From assembly GCA_016212105.1 (NCBI GenBank), contig JACRHJ010000049.1, positions 1 to 63,767 of the forward strand: DNA of 63,767 bases, given 5' to 3'. Below the pieces are notes generated by a model. It saw nothing but the letters and a program-made list of their open reading frames with translations, was not told the DNA's origin and did not search any database. The position numbers and the translations under genes were made by a program. The DNA comes from Nitrospirota bacterium (GTDB lineage Bacteria; Nitrospirota; JACRHJ01). Within the stretch, counting starts at the first letter, position 1, and each line of letters starts with the position of its first letter. Below, piece by piece: positions 40,952-48,912 of the stretch.

Positions 40952-42001
40952 TCACACCCCAAACACAACCTTCCCGCACCTGCCGGTGCGCATCAGTTCG
41001 AAGGCCTTCTCGTAGTCGGAGATATGGAACTCGTGCGTAATAAGCGGGGCCATGTCGAGCTGGCCGGAGGACAGGAGCCGGGACACGGTATGCCATGTGG
41101 AGAACGCGATCCGGCCTGTGATGCCGTAGACGCGCAGCTTCTTGAAAATCACGTCCTCGTTCAGCCGGAGCGAGACCTCGCCTCCGAATATGCCGAGGAG
41201 CGAGACGCGCCCGCCTGGCGTAACGAGCGGCAGGGCCTCGTGGAGCGCGGCGGAGCTTCCGGAGATCTCAAGCAGGACGTCCACGCCGTTCCCGGACGTA
41301 GCGGTCAGCACCGGGCCGGACAGCGGCATGACGTTCGGGTTCAGGACTATGTCCGCGCCCATCCGCTCCGCAAGCTCCAGCCGGTACTCGTTCGGGTCGG
41401 ATACTATGACCCTGTACGCGCCCGCCGCCTTGGAGACCGCGAGGCACATCAGCCCCATCGGCCCCGCGCCGGTAATCAGCACCCACTTGCCGGTGACGTC
41501 CTCGGCCAGGACCGTGTCCACGGCGTTGCCGAGCGGCTCCTGAAGCGTGGCGACCCTGTCCGGTATGTCCGGGTGGTTCTTCCAGAGGTTGACCGCGGGA
41601 ACCAAAATAAACTGCGCGAATGCCCCGTCCGCGTCCACGCCCATGATGCGCATGCTCCGGCAGACCTCGCGCCTGCCTGTGCGGCACTGGTAGCAGCTCC
41701 CGCAGAAGTAGTGCGACTCGGCGGAGACCCGCGTGCCGGGCGGATAGCCCGTCACTCCGTGTCCGACCGACTCGATTACTCCCGCGAATTCATGGCCGGT
41801 AATCCTCGGGAGCGTGGTCATCCGCCGCTCCGCCCAGGGCTCCCAGTCGTATATGATGGAGTCCGTGCCGCATACAGACGCGTTCACGACACGCACCAGC
41901 GCCTCGCCCGCGCCCGGCTCCGGGACGGGGACATCCTTGTACGTCAGGCCGGGGCCCGGCGACTCCTTTACGAGTGCCATCATCGTGGACGGTGTTGTCA
42001 T
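40952..42001 (-). CDS. tdh: Zinc-dependent L-threonine 3-dehydrogenase-like alcohol dehydrogenase
   Basis: 349 residues. The catalytic zinc ligands lie in 'NASVCGTDSIIYDWEPWAERRM' and 'ITGHEFAG', the structural zinc cysteines in 'YFCGSCYQCRTGRREVC', and the Rossmann motif is 'VLITGAGPMGLM'. The 'CGTD..IY.W' block is typical for threonine or sorbitol dehydrogenase-like enzymes. The substrate is therefore likely threonine but not certain. The ATG has AGAGGCGG. A truncated copy of its 3' end lies 1 kb away at 39869-39964. Confidence 0.88.
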   Translation of the reverse strand: MTTPSTMMALVKESPGPGLTYKDVPVPEPGAGEALVRVVNASVCGTDSIIYDWEPWAERRMTTLPRITGHEFAGVIESVGHGVTGYPPGTRVSAESHYFCGSCYQCRTGRREVCRSMRIMGVDADGAFAQFILVPAVNLWKNHPDIPDRVATLQEPLGNAVDTVLAEDVTGKWVLITGAGPMGLMCLAVSKAAGAYRVIVSDPNEYRLELAERMGADIVLNPNVMPLSGPVLTATSGNGVDVLLEISGSSAALHEALPLVTPGGRVSLLGIFGGEVSLRLNEDVIFKKLRVYGITGRIAFSTWHTVSRLLSSGQLDMAPLITHEFHISDYEKAFELMRTGRCGKVVFGV

Positions 42002-42092
42002 GTTGTCCGCCTCTAAAGAAGGGCCGACACGCGGGTCTGCCCCTGCATAAGGGCATGGTGGGCGGTGCCCACCTTACAAACAAAGCATCGAC

Positions 42093-42206
42093 TGTCATTC
42101 CCGCGAAAGCGGGAATCCATTTTCCGCATGAAAATCAAAATGGACCCCCGTTTTCACGGGGGTGACAATTCAGGGCCGACACGCGCTTCGCTTGTTACGG
42201 CCCCTA
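42093..42206. repeat. Composite palindromic repeat (three modules), copy B
   Basis: Same modules, links and order as 11290-11403: GTCATTCCCGCGAAAGCGGGAATCC, CATTTT...AAAATG, GACCCCCGTTTTCACGGGGGTGACA, then AGGGCCGACACGCGCTTCGC...TACGGCCCC. A shorter GGGCCGACACGCGGGTCTGCCCC (42018-42050) lies just upstream. Confidence 0.75.
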
Positions 42207-42277
42207 CCTAAAATCCGATTTTTTCTCGAATCTCCCCTCTCCCCTCTGTGGGAGAGGGGCCGGGGGTGAGGGTGTCC

Positions 42278-42736
42278 CTATATATACACGCTCATCCTCT
42301 CCCTGAACTCGCCGGCAAGCTCGCGTAGCCTGGCTTCGCGCTTCTTGAGCGGGGACTCGCGGCCATCGGCGAGCGCAGTAAACGCGTCCTCGAACTCGAC
42401 TCTCTCGAAGCTGAAGTACGGCTTGAAGACGATAGCGAACGGCGGCCGGGCCTCGCCCTTGAAGGCGAGCAGGAGCCGCTCCGGGAGGTCGGCCCCGCGC
42501 CTCCACCATCCATGCGCCTCCGGCATCGGGACGACTACCGTCACGTCGCCTATGCGCGGGAGTATCCTGTCCTCTGCTATCTCGCGGAAGAGCTCGTCGT
42601 CCGACGGGCAGAAGACGACGGCCTTGCCTTCCGGGAACCACCGCCGCCTTACTTCGACCATGAGGTAGATACACCAGAGTACACGCTCCGCCGAGAAAAG
42701 GAATAGCGCGGCCCCGAGCAGGATGAAGAAGCTCAC
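42278..42736 (-). CDS. Small membrane-anchored hypothetical protein
   Basis: 152 residues from a GTG inside the sequence following the carbonic anhydrase stop. A single N-terminal membrane helix ('SFFILLGAALFLFSAERVLWCIYLMVEV') is followed by a soluble, mixed domain with 'VVFCPSDDELFREIAEDRILPRIGDVTVVVPMPEAHGWWRRG'. No family was recognised. The start is uncertain because the ribosome site is weak; the same frame extends further upstream only as a shadow of the neighbouring gene. It is probably in one unit with the carbonic anhydrase gene. Confidence 0.6.
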   Translation of the reverse strand: MSFFILLGAALFLFSAERVLWCIYLMVEVRRRWFPEGKAVVFCPSDDELFREIAEDRILPRIGDVTVVVPMPEAHGWWRRGADLPERLLLAFKGEARPPFAIVFKPYFSFERVEFEDAFTALADGRESPLKKREARLRELAGEFRERMSVYI

Positions 42737-42768
42737 CAGGCCGGAGTCGAGGTATCCCGCGAGGCCGC

Positions 42769-43281
42769 CTATGACTCCCGCCTGTAAATCCTGACTATCT
42801 CCTCGTACTCGCCCGCGTTCCACTTTATGTAGTTGAGCGTGGCCTCGTCCGCCTCTTTCATGACCTTGGCCGGGATGCCCGCGATGACGGATCGCGACGG
42901 GAACTTTTTCCCTTGGGTCACGACCGCGCCGGCGGCTACGATGGACCATTCGCCTATCTCGGCCCCATCCATGATGACGGACTTCATCCCGATGACGCAG
43001 TTGTCGCCGACCCTGCATCCGTGGAGCACAGCGCCGTGTCCGACCGAGACGTTCTCGCCGATGACTATGCCCGGCTCGCCCTTCGTGCAGTGGCAGGATG
43101 CGTTGTCCTGGACGGACGAGTTCTTTCCTATGCTGATGGAACCCATGTCGCCCCGGAGCACCGCGCCGGGCCAGGCGCTCGCGCCCGACGCCAGCTCGAC
43201 CTCGCCTATGACTGTCGCGGCCTCGTCCACGTAGGCCTCGGGGTGGATTCTGGGTTTTATGCCGTTGAACTCGCGTATCAT
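42769..43281 (-). CDS. Gamma-class carbonic anhydrase-like (YrdA-type) protein
   Basis: 170 residues. A left-handed beta-helix of hexapeptide repeats with the zinc-ligand histidines in 'SVQDNASCHC', 'SVGHGAVLHGC' and the trailing 'RSVIAGIPAKVMKE...' fits the gamma carbonic anhydrase family. Activity as an anhydrase is not assured for this subgroup; the family is also linked to acyl or CoA metabolism. The ATG has GAGG at 5 bp. Confidence 0.9.
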   Translation of the reverse strand: MIREFNGIKPRIHPEAYVDEAATVIGEVELASGASAWPGAVLRGDMGSISIGKNSSVQDNASCHCTKGEPGIVIGENVSVGHGAVLHGCRVGDNCVIGMKSVIMDGAEIGEWSIVAAGAVVTQGKKFPSRSVIAGIPAKVMKEADEATLNYIKWNAGEYEEIVRIYRRES

Positions 43282-43303
43282 GATTGCCTCGCAATTTAAC
43301 CTG

Positions 43304-43425
43304 CCCCCACCCCAGCCCTCCCCCTGTGCAGGGGGCGGGAGATTGGTCGAGGCCGGTTCAATTTAATAATTCCTGCTCGAATCTTCCCCTCCCTGCACAG
43401 GGAGGGGATAAGAGGGAAGGGTAGG
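43304..43425. repeat. GC-rich inverted repeats
   Basis: CCCAGCCCTCCCCCTGTGCAGGGGGCGGG and CCCTCCCTGCACAGGGAGGGGAT form two hairpins. Related sequences occur at 6827 and 45876. This is non-coding. Confidence 0.55.
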
Positions 43426-43435
43426 TTTCTCTTCT

Positions 43436-43612
43436 CTACTCCCTCGGCTTTATGCTCCTCACCGTCTCGACGGAGAGCTGTATCCAGCCCACGTCCGACT
43501 GGAGGAAGACGTCCGTCTCCGATACCTCGACGAGGGTGCCCCGGTATGTCATCCCGTCCGACTCCACCTCGACCGCCTGCCCTATCATCGCCGCCAGGTT
43601 GTCTGTGTACAT
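43436..43612 (-). CDS. 58-residue protein coupled to the ferritin-like gene
   Basis: 58 residues. It begins MYTDNLAAMIGQAVEV and ends VRSIKPRE; the middle has alternating short strands ('YRGTLVEVSETDVFLQ', 'GWIQLSVETV'), which suggests a small beta-barrel of SH3- or Sm-like type. The ATG shares its A with the ferritin-like gene's TAA stop (TAATG), a strong sign of translational re-initiation. It was too short to stand out by length. Codon use matches its neighbours. Function is unknown; a regulator or partner of the ferritin-like protein is plausible. Confidence 0.7.
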   Translation of the reverse strand: MYTDNLAAMIGQAVEVESDGMTYRGTLVEVSETDVFLQSDVGWIQLSVETVRSIKPRE

Positions 43613-44034
43613 TACCGGCCCAGCGCTTCCTGCAGGTCCATCGCGTGCTCCTGCTCCATCGCCAGAATGTTCCTCAGGTTCTGGGCGAGGTGGTAGAGGT
43701 TAAGCTCCTCGGCCTGGGCTATGCGCTCGGTGTAACGCCTGATGGCGTCCTCCTCGCCCGCGAGGTCCTGCTCCAGCATCTTTATGTTGTCCGGGTCGGC
43801 CTTGGCCTCGTAGACCTTGATCTCCGGAAAGCCTCCGAGGTAGGATATCTGGTCCGCGAGTATTACGGCGTGCCCAAGTTCCTCGGACGCGTGCAGGATA
43901 ATCTCCTTCTTGATGGACATGTAGGCCGCGCCGGTAATAACCCCGGAGTGCTGGATGTACTGCACCATCGCGGTGTACTCCCAGGACAGGTCCTTGTTCA
44001 GAAGCTCGATGAACTTTTTCTTGGTGATAGGCAT
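43612..44034 (-). CDS. Ferritin-like diiron protein (bacterioferritin-type)
   Basis: 140 residues in a four-helix bundle. 'LSWEYTAMVQYIQHS', 'EIILHASEELGHAVILADQISYLGG', 'DLAGEEDAIRRYTERI' and 'NILAMEQEHAMDLQ' supply the E...E-x2-H...E...E-x2-H ligands. It is a short member of the ferritin/Dps-like superfamily, probably for iron storage or peroxide defence. The ATG has AGGAGG at 9 bp. A 58-residue gene overlaps its stop codon. Confidence 0.9.
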   Translation of the reverse strand: MPITKKKFIELLNKDLSWEYTAMVQYIQHSGVITGAAYMSIKKEIILHASEELGHAVILADQISYLGGFPEIKVYEAKADPDNIKMLEQDLAGEEDAIRRYTERIAQAEELNLYHLAQNLRNILAMEQEHAMDLQEALGR

Positions 44035-44062
44035 GATTTCGTTTCCTCCTTGTTTTCTGTGA

Positions 44063-45661
44063 TTACCATCCCGGCCCTATCTCCATGACGGCCTTCGCCT
44101 CGTATGGAAGGCCTGAGCCCTTCGCCCGGACGGTGACCATCACCCGGCCCGGACCGCCCCGCTTCCCGTCCGGGGTGTATGTCCATGCGTTGCTGCCGGT
44201 GTAGTCGGTCATCGGCTCCCAGTCGTGTACGGTGTCCACGCCGTATGTATAGAACCGGTACTCGTAATCGCCCGGCAGGGTGGACGGGTAGGCGACGAAC
44301 TTCACGGCGGAGTATGAGTCTTCCGGGTCCAGCCTGTACGCACGGAGTGAGACGTCCCTTACCATCGGCCTCGGAAGTCCCGAGAGGGAGAGCCTCGACC
44401 CGACGTCCAGCAGTTCCCGCGGGTCCAGTTCCCGCGCGAACGGACTCGGGTAGCCCTCGACCCTCATCGTCCTTATGACACCCGGCTCGCGCGCCGGAGC
44501 GACCGTACCCGTGATGACGACGTCGCCGTCCGGCTCGACCACGACACCTTCCGCGCCGGCGTCGCCCTCGGCCGGGTATACGAAATCGCCCATGAGCGTC
44601 CCGTCCGGGCCATACACGAGGAGCAAGAAGTCGCCCTCGCCGTCCGCGTCGGCCACCCTTCCGGCCGCGTATATCCTGCCGTACCTGTCTACCGCGACCG
44701 CGTTGGCATGGTTCTCGTGGGCCGTCCCGCCGTAACGTTGCACCCAGAGCAGGTCGCCATCAGGCGAGTATTTGAGGACGAGCGCCTGACCCCCGGCCTG
44801 GGAGGACTCGCCCGCGATGACTATGCAGCCTTCACCGTCCACGGCCACGGCCCAGGCCTTCTCGTCCTCGTACAGGTTGTTGTATGTTACGTCCATCATC
44901 GCCCTGTAGCCGTCCGGCGGGTAGCGTAGCGTCCTGACGTCGTATGTCTCGGAGCGGGGGTCCTTCTCGTACCCGGTGATTACCGTGTTCCCGTCCGGGT
45001 CGACCGCGATGCCGGTCGCCGCCGCCTCGTCTATCCAGTCCTCGGCACGCTCCCACAGGAGCTGGCCGGCAGGGTCGAACTTCACGGTGTAGTACAGCGT
45101 CTGAGTGTCCGGCGCGTTCTTCGCGGAGCCGGTCACGTATATCCCGCCCTGGTCGTCCACGGCCACGGACGCCGGGACGTTGTTCCTCATGAAACCGGAC
45201 GCGGTCATCTCGAAGAGGGGTTCGCCTTCCGGGCTGTACTTCACGACGTGGTAGTCTGTGTAGTAGGAGCCGGAGTATGTGTCCCTAGGGTTTGCGAGGT
45301 TGTAGCTAGCGCCCGCCACGACGGCGTTGCCGGTGTTGTCGGACGCGACCGCGCGGCCCGCGTCGTACCATGTGCCGTCGTACGCCCTGACCCATGCATA
45401 GCCGCCGTCAGGGGCGAACTTGAGCGTCAGGTAGTCGTAGTTCCCGTCTTTCGTGATGCGGGAACCCGCGACCAGCAGCCCGCCCTTCGGGTCGAGCGCG
45501 ATGCCGCGCGCTATGTCGGAGTCCTGCCCGGGCTCGGAGGAGTACTCAGACTCCCAGAGTATGTCGCCGGGCGAGGCGCAGGCGGGCGGCGGCGCGCCTA
45601 AGGCGCACGCCAGCATGGCGGCCACGCCAACGGCCGCGAAACCCATAAACGACTTACGCAT
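44063..45661 (-). CDS. Secreted SBBP-type beta-propeller protein
   Basis: 532 residues. A signal peptide (about residues 1-29) is followed by six or more repeats of the SBBP type ('IALDPKGGLLVAGS', 'VAVDDQGGIYVTGS', 'IAVDPDGNTVITGY', 'VAVDGEGCIVIAGE', 'VAVDRYGRIYAAG'), each ending in a strand with Asp and Gly, consistent with a beta-propeller. The C-terminal ~110 residues form another beta-rich domain. The protein is probably exported. The function is unknown. The ATG has GGGAGGGG upstream. Confidence 0.85.
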   Translation of the reverse strand: MRKSFMGFAAVGVAAMLACALGAPPPACASPGDILWESEYSSEPGQDSDIARGIALDPKGGLLVAGSRITKDGNYDYLTLKFAPDGGYAWVRAYDGTWYDAGRAVASDNTGNAVVAGASYNLANPRDTYSGSYYTDYHVVKYSPEGEPLFEMTASGFMRNNVPASVAVDDQGGIYVTGSAKNAPDTQTLYYTVKFDPAGQLLWERAEDWIDEAAATGIAVDPDGNTVITGYEKDPRSETYDVRTLRYPPDGYRAMMDVTYNNLYEDEKAWAVAVDGEGCIVIAGESSQAGGQALVLKYSPDGDLLWVQRYGGTAHENHANAVAVDRYGRIYAAGRVADADGEGDFLLLVYGPDGTLMGDFVYPAEGDAGAEGVVVEPDGDVVITGTVAPAREPGVIRTMRVEGYPSPFARELDPRELLDVGSRLSLSGLPRPMVRDVSLRAYRLDPEDSYSAVKFVAYPSTLPGDYEYRFYTYGVDTVHDWEPMTDYTGSNAWTYTPDGKRGGPGRVMVTVRAKGSGLPYEAKAVMEIGPGW

Positions 45662-46117
45662 CGCCCCTCCCGTGAAATGCTTATAGGATTAATTTAATCA
45701 TAAACGGGGAACGCCGTCAATACAATCAGAGGTTGGGCTACATTAATCCCCCTCTCCTCGCGGGAGAGGGGGTTGGGGGTGAGGGGTAACCTCTGTGTCC
45801 CAAAGAAATTCCTGGATTCCCGCCGGAGTTTACCCCGGTATGCCTAAAGCCGGGGCGGGAATGACGGAAAAAGGCATTTCCCCTCCCTTGAGGGGAGGGG
45901 ATTAAGGGGAGGGTGAGAAATGCGTCAGGATCTCACCCCCACCCTGCCCTCCCCCCTCAAGGGGGAGGGTAATACCCCGCTGGCGGGGAGGGGGATCAGG
46001 CCACTCTCCTGCCATGAATTCCCTTTATTTTATATCCCCTTTGTGATATTAATAATAGACACCGCAGGCGGGCCGGACTGTCCGCCGGGGGCAACCCAAA
46101 CCAGAGGCAACTACCAC
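45662..46117. repeat. Repeat-dominated 456-bp intergenic region
   Basis: It contains TTAATCCCCCTCTCCTCGCGGGAGAGGGGGTTGGGGGTGAGGG (45744), a CTGGATTCCCGCC...GGCGGGAATGACGG unit (45811-45868), and CCCCTCCCTTGAGGGGAGGGGATTAAGGGGAGGG with CCCTCCCCCCTCAAGGGGGAGGG (45880-45970). The last ~120 bp before the GT9 start are less repetitive and AT-rich, and probably hold the promoter of the glycan genes. Confidence 0.65.
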
Positions 46118-47182
46118 ATGGAACTCCACCACGACTGCCGGCATTTCGTCGGCTACATACCCTGCCGTCCGCACAAGGCGCACGGCGTGCACTGCTCCGG
46201 CTGCAAATATTACGACGCAACCGATTACAATATCCTTATCATAAAGCTTGGCGCGATAGGAGACGTCATACGCACGACCCCGCTCCTCCACAGGCTGAAG
46301 GCGGAACACCCCGGTGCGTATATCAACTGGCTGACGCTGACGCCTGAGGTGCTGCCCGGTAGCGTGGACAGGAAGCTTGGCTTCAACCTCAAGGACATGA
46401 CCACGCTGATGGGCCGCGAGTTCGACCTGCTGATAAACCTGGACAAGGACTACGAGGCCTGCTCCCTTGCGGCAAGTATCCCCGCGAAGGTAAAAATGGG
46501 CTTTACGCTCGTGGACGGCAAACCCCGTAACATCGACGACGCGGCATACCACAAATACCTGACCGGCCTGTTCGACGACGTGAACAAGGCTAACACGCAG
46601 AGCTACCCGGAGGAGATATTCGATATCTGCGGGTACAGGTTCGCCGGGGAAAAGTACATACTGGAGCTGCCGGCGGAGCGGCCCGACTTCGGCCTACCGG
46701 ACGACGTCCGCATTGTGGGGCTCAATACAGGATGTGGCGGGCGGTGGGTGACACGGCTATGGCCGGACGACCGCTGGGTCGCGCTGGCGAAAGGCCTGCG
46801 GGAGGCGGGCTACTGGCCGCTGTTCCTCGGCGGCGAGGCGGAGCACGAGAAGAACGCGCGGCTGGCGGAGCTTTCCGGGGCGGACTACCTCGGCCATTAC
46901 TCTCTGCAGGAATTCTTCTGTCTGGTGGACAAGTGCGAGCTGGTCGTGACCGCCGTCACGATGGGGCTCCACATTGCCATCGGCCTCGGCAAGAAGGTCG
47001 TCCTGTTCAACAACATCTTCAACCCGCACGAGTTCGAGATGTACGGACTGGGTACGATACTCTCGCCGGGGATAGACTGCGAGGGCTGCTTCAGGCCGAC
47101 CTGCGCGGAAAACTGCATGGAGAAGATAGCGGTTGGCGATACGCTTGAGGCGGTGAAGAGGTTGATGGCGCAAGAAGGCTGA
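46118..47182 (+). CDS. Family 9 glycosyltransferase (heptosyltransferase-like)
   Basis: 354 residues. 'NILIIKLGAIGDVIRTTPLLHRLKAEHPGAYINWLT' and 'VVTAVTMGLHIAIGLGKKVVLFNNIFNPHEFEMYG' define GT9. An N-terminal Cys/His-rich stretch ('HDCRHFVGYIPCRPHKAHGVHCSGCKYY') precedes the enzyme domain and may bind metal, which is unusual for the family. The C-terminal 'GCFRPTCAENCME' adds more Cys. The ATG at 46118 has AGAGG at about 9 bp. It is followed after one base by a HicB-like gene. Confidence 0.9.
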   Translation: MELHHDCRHFVGYIPCRPHKAHGVHCSGCKYYDATDYNILIIKLGAIGDVIRTTPLLHRLKAEHPGAYINWLTLTPEVLPGSVDRKLGFNLKDMTTLMGREFDLLINLDKDYEACSLAASIPAKVKMGFTLVDGKPRNIDDAAYHKYLTGLFDDVNKANTQSYPEEIFDICGYRFAGEKYILELPAERPDFGLPDDVRIVGLNTGCGGRWVTRLWPDDRWVALAKGLREAGYWPLFLGGEAEHEKNARLAELSGADYLGHYSLQEFFCLVDKCELVVTAVTMGLHIAIGLGKKVVLFNNIFNPHEFEMYGLGTILSPGIDCEGCFRPTCAENCMEKIAVGDTLEAVKRLMAQEG

Positions 47183-47183
47183 A

Positions 47184-47615
47184 ATGATTTTATTCTATCC
47201 GGCCAGGATAACGCACGTACCAGAGGACAACAGGTACCTCGTCGAGTTCCCGGACCTTCCGGGCTGCCTCACGGATGGCGCTACGTTCGAGGATGCGAAG
47301 CGCAATGCGAAGGAGGCCCTGACCGGCTACCTCGCGTCCGCGTTCGAGAAGGGGCAATATATCCCTGAGCCGTCCACCGCGAGGAGCAGGGGACTGTATT
47401 TCATAGAGCCGGAGCCGGAGGTATCTGTGCCGATTGTCATTCGCAGGCTGAGGGAGGCCAGTAACCTGACCCAGCCGGACGTCGCTGACGCGCTTGGTAT
47501 AGCGCTTCAGGCCTACCAACGTATCGAGAAGCCAGGCAAGTCCAACCCGACGCTGAAGACGCTTGCGCGACTCGCCAAGGTCTTCGGCAAGGAACTGCAC
47601 CTTGAGTTTGTCTGA
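47184..47615 (+). CDS. HicB-family protein with C-terminal helix-turn-helix, no HicA
   Basis: 143 residues. 'YPARITHVPEDNRYLVEFPDLPGCLTDGATFEDAKRNAKEALTGYLA' is the HicB domain; 'IRRLREASNLTQPDVADALGIALQAYQRIEKPGKSNPTLKTLARLAKVFG' is an XRE-type DNA-binding domain. It lies one base after the GT9 gene and just before a GT4 gene, with no hicA. It is probably an autonomous regulator or an orphan antitoxin within the glycan operon. Confidence 0.88.
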   Translation: MILFYPARITHVPEDNRYLVEFPDLPGCLTDGATFEDAKRNAKEALTGYLASAFEKGQYIPEPSTARSRGLYFIEPEPEVSVPIVIRRLREASNLTQPDVADALGIALQAYQRIEKPGKSNPTLKTLARLAKVFGKELHLEFV

Positions 47616-47625
47616 GGGACAACCC

Positions 47626-48750
47626 TTGAAAATCCTCCTGATAGGCCCCGCACACCCCCTGCGCGGCGGCATAGCCCAGTTCCTCGCGCTCCTGCAGGGG
47701 GCGCTCCGGAAGGCCGGGCATACCGTTGTATTCCACAGGTTCATCCGACAGTACCCCAAGTTCCTGTTCCCCGGCAAGTCGCAGGAGGACGAAAGCGACG
47801 AACCGGTAAAGGCGGATTCCGTCCCGTCGCTCGACCCGCTCAACCCGTTCAACTGGCCGTTCGCGGCGTATCGCATAGCACGCGAAAAACCCGACCTCGT
47901 GATACTCAAGTGGTGGATGCCGTTCTTCGGCCCGTCCTATATCGTCACGCTCTGGCTGGCGAAGCTCCTCTGCAATACCAAAGTAATGCTGATCATTGAC
48001 AACGCCATACCGCACGAGAAACGCCCCGGCGACATGCTCATAACGAAGCTGGGCTTCGGCGTGACCGACTACTTCGTCGTCATGTCCGAGACGGTCAAGC
48101 GCGACCTGCTGACCGTAAAGCCGGACGCGAACGTCGTCCTCTCGCCGCACCCGCTGTACGAGGTCTTCGGCGAGCCGCAGGACAAAGACGCGGCGAAGAA
48201 GGCGCTAGGCGTATCCGGCCCGGTGCTGCTGTTCTTCGGTTTCGTCCGCGCATACAAGGGGCTGAAGGTGCTGCTCGACGCGATGCCCGCCGTCCTGAAG
48301 GAGATGGACGCGACGCTCGTCGTCGCGGGCGAGTTCTACGAGGACAAGGAGTCCTACTTAGCGAAGATAGACGCACTCGGCATATCGAAGAACGTCGTGG
48401 TGCTGGACAGGTTCATAGCGAACGAGTCAGTTGGAGAATACTTCTCCGCCGCGGACCTGCTGGTCCTCCCGTACCTCTCCGCGACGCAGAGCGGCATCAC
48501 CCAGATAGCCTTCGTATTCGGCTTGCCGGTCGTGGCGACCAACGTCGGCGGACTGCCGGAGGTGGTGAAGGACGGTGAGACCGGCTTCCTCGTCCCGCCG
48601 GAGGACCCCAGGGCCCTCGCGGAGGCCATCCTGCGATTCTTCAAGGAAGGCCGCGAGGCGGATTTCAAAGCCGGCATCGCCGTCGAGAAGAGGCGTTTCT
48701 CCTGGGATGGCATGGTGAAGGCCATCGAGGGGTTCTTCGATAATCCTTGA
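47626..48750 (+). CDS. Family 4 glycosyltransferase
   Basis: 374 residues from a TTG with GAGGGA at 6 bp. 'MKILLIGPAHPLRGGIAQFLALL' is the start. The GT4 C-terminal domain shows 'LLFFGFVRAYKGLKVLLDAM', 'YFSAADLLVLPYLSATQSGITQIAFVFGLPVVATNVGGLPEVV' (E-x7-E-type region) and 'ETGFLVPPEDPRALAEAI'. It probably adds a sugar to a lipid-linked or surface glycan. Neighbours are GT9 and a radical SAM protein. Confidence 0.9.
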   Translation: MKILLIGPAHPLRGGIAQFLALLQGALRKAGHTVVFHRFIRQYPKFLFPGKSQEDESDEPVKADSVPSLDPLNPFNWPFAAYRIAREKPDLVILKWWMPFFGPSYIVTLWLAKLLCNTKVMLIIDNAIPHEKRPGDMLITKLGFGVTDYFVVMSETVKRDLLTVKPDANVVLSPHPLYEVFGEPQDKDAAKKALGVSGPVLLFFGFVRAYKGLKVLLDAMPAVLKEMDATLVVAGEFYEDKESYLAKIDALGISKNVVVLDRFIANESVGEYFSAADLLVLPYLSATQSGITQIAFVFGLPVVATNVGGLPEVVKDGETGFLVPPEDPRALAEAILRFFKEGREADFKAGIAVEKRRFSWDGMVKAIEGFFDNP

Positions 48751-48774
48751 GCAACACGCTTTTATTGTGATATA

Positions 48775-48880
48775 TTATTGCTTCTGCAATTAAATATGCT
48801 AAAGACGCTGGGTCCCCGTTTTCACGGGGACGACAATAAATAACGTCATTCCCGCGAAAGCGGGAATCCAGCGACTTTTC
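48775..48880. repeat. Composite palindromic repeat, copy 2 (partner at 8059-8165)
   Basis: Same order of modules as 8059-8165: TTATTGC...GCAATTAA, then CTGGGTCCCCGTTTTCACGGGGACGACAATAAA-type hairpin, then CGTCATTCCCGCGAAAGCGGGAATCCAGCGACTTTTC-type hairpin. It lies between the GT4 and radical SAM genes. Confidence 0.75.
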
Positions 48881-48912
48881 TTACTTCCTCCGGAAAGGTA
48901 GCAAGACCACCG

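Noticed and set aside
42737..43294. Upstream in-frame extension of the 152-residue membrane protein gene
   Set aside because: The extra ~186 residues are an out-of-frame reading of the carbonic anhydrase gene, with Arg/His/Gly-rich content.
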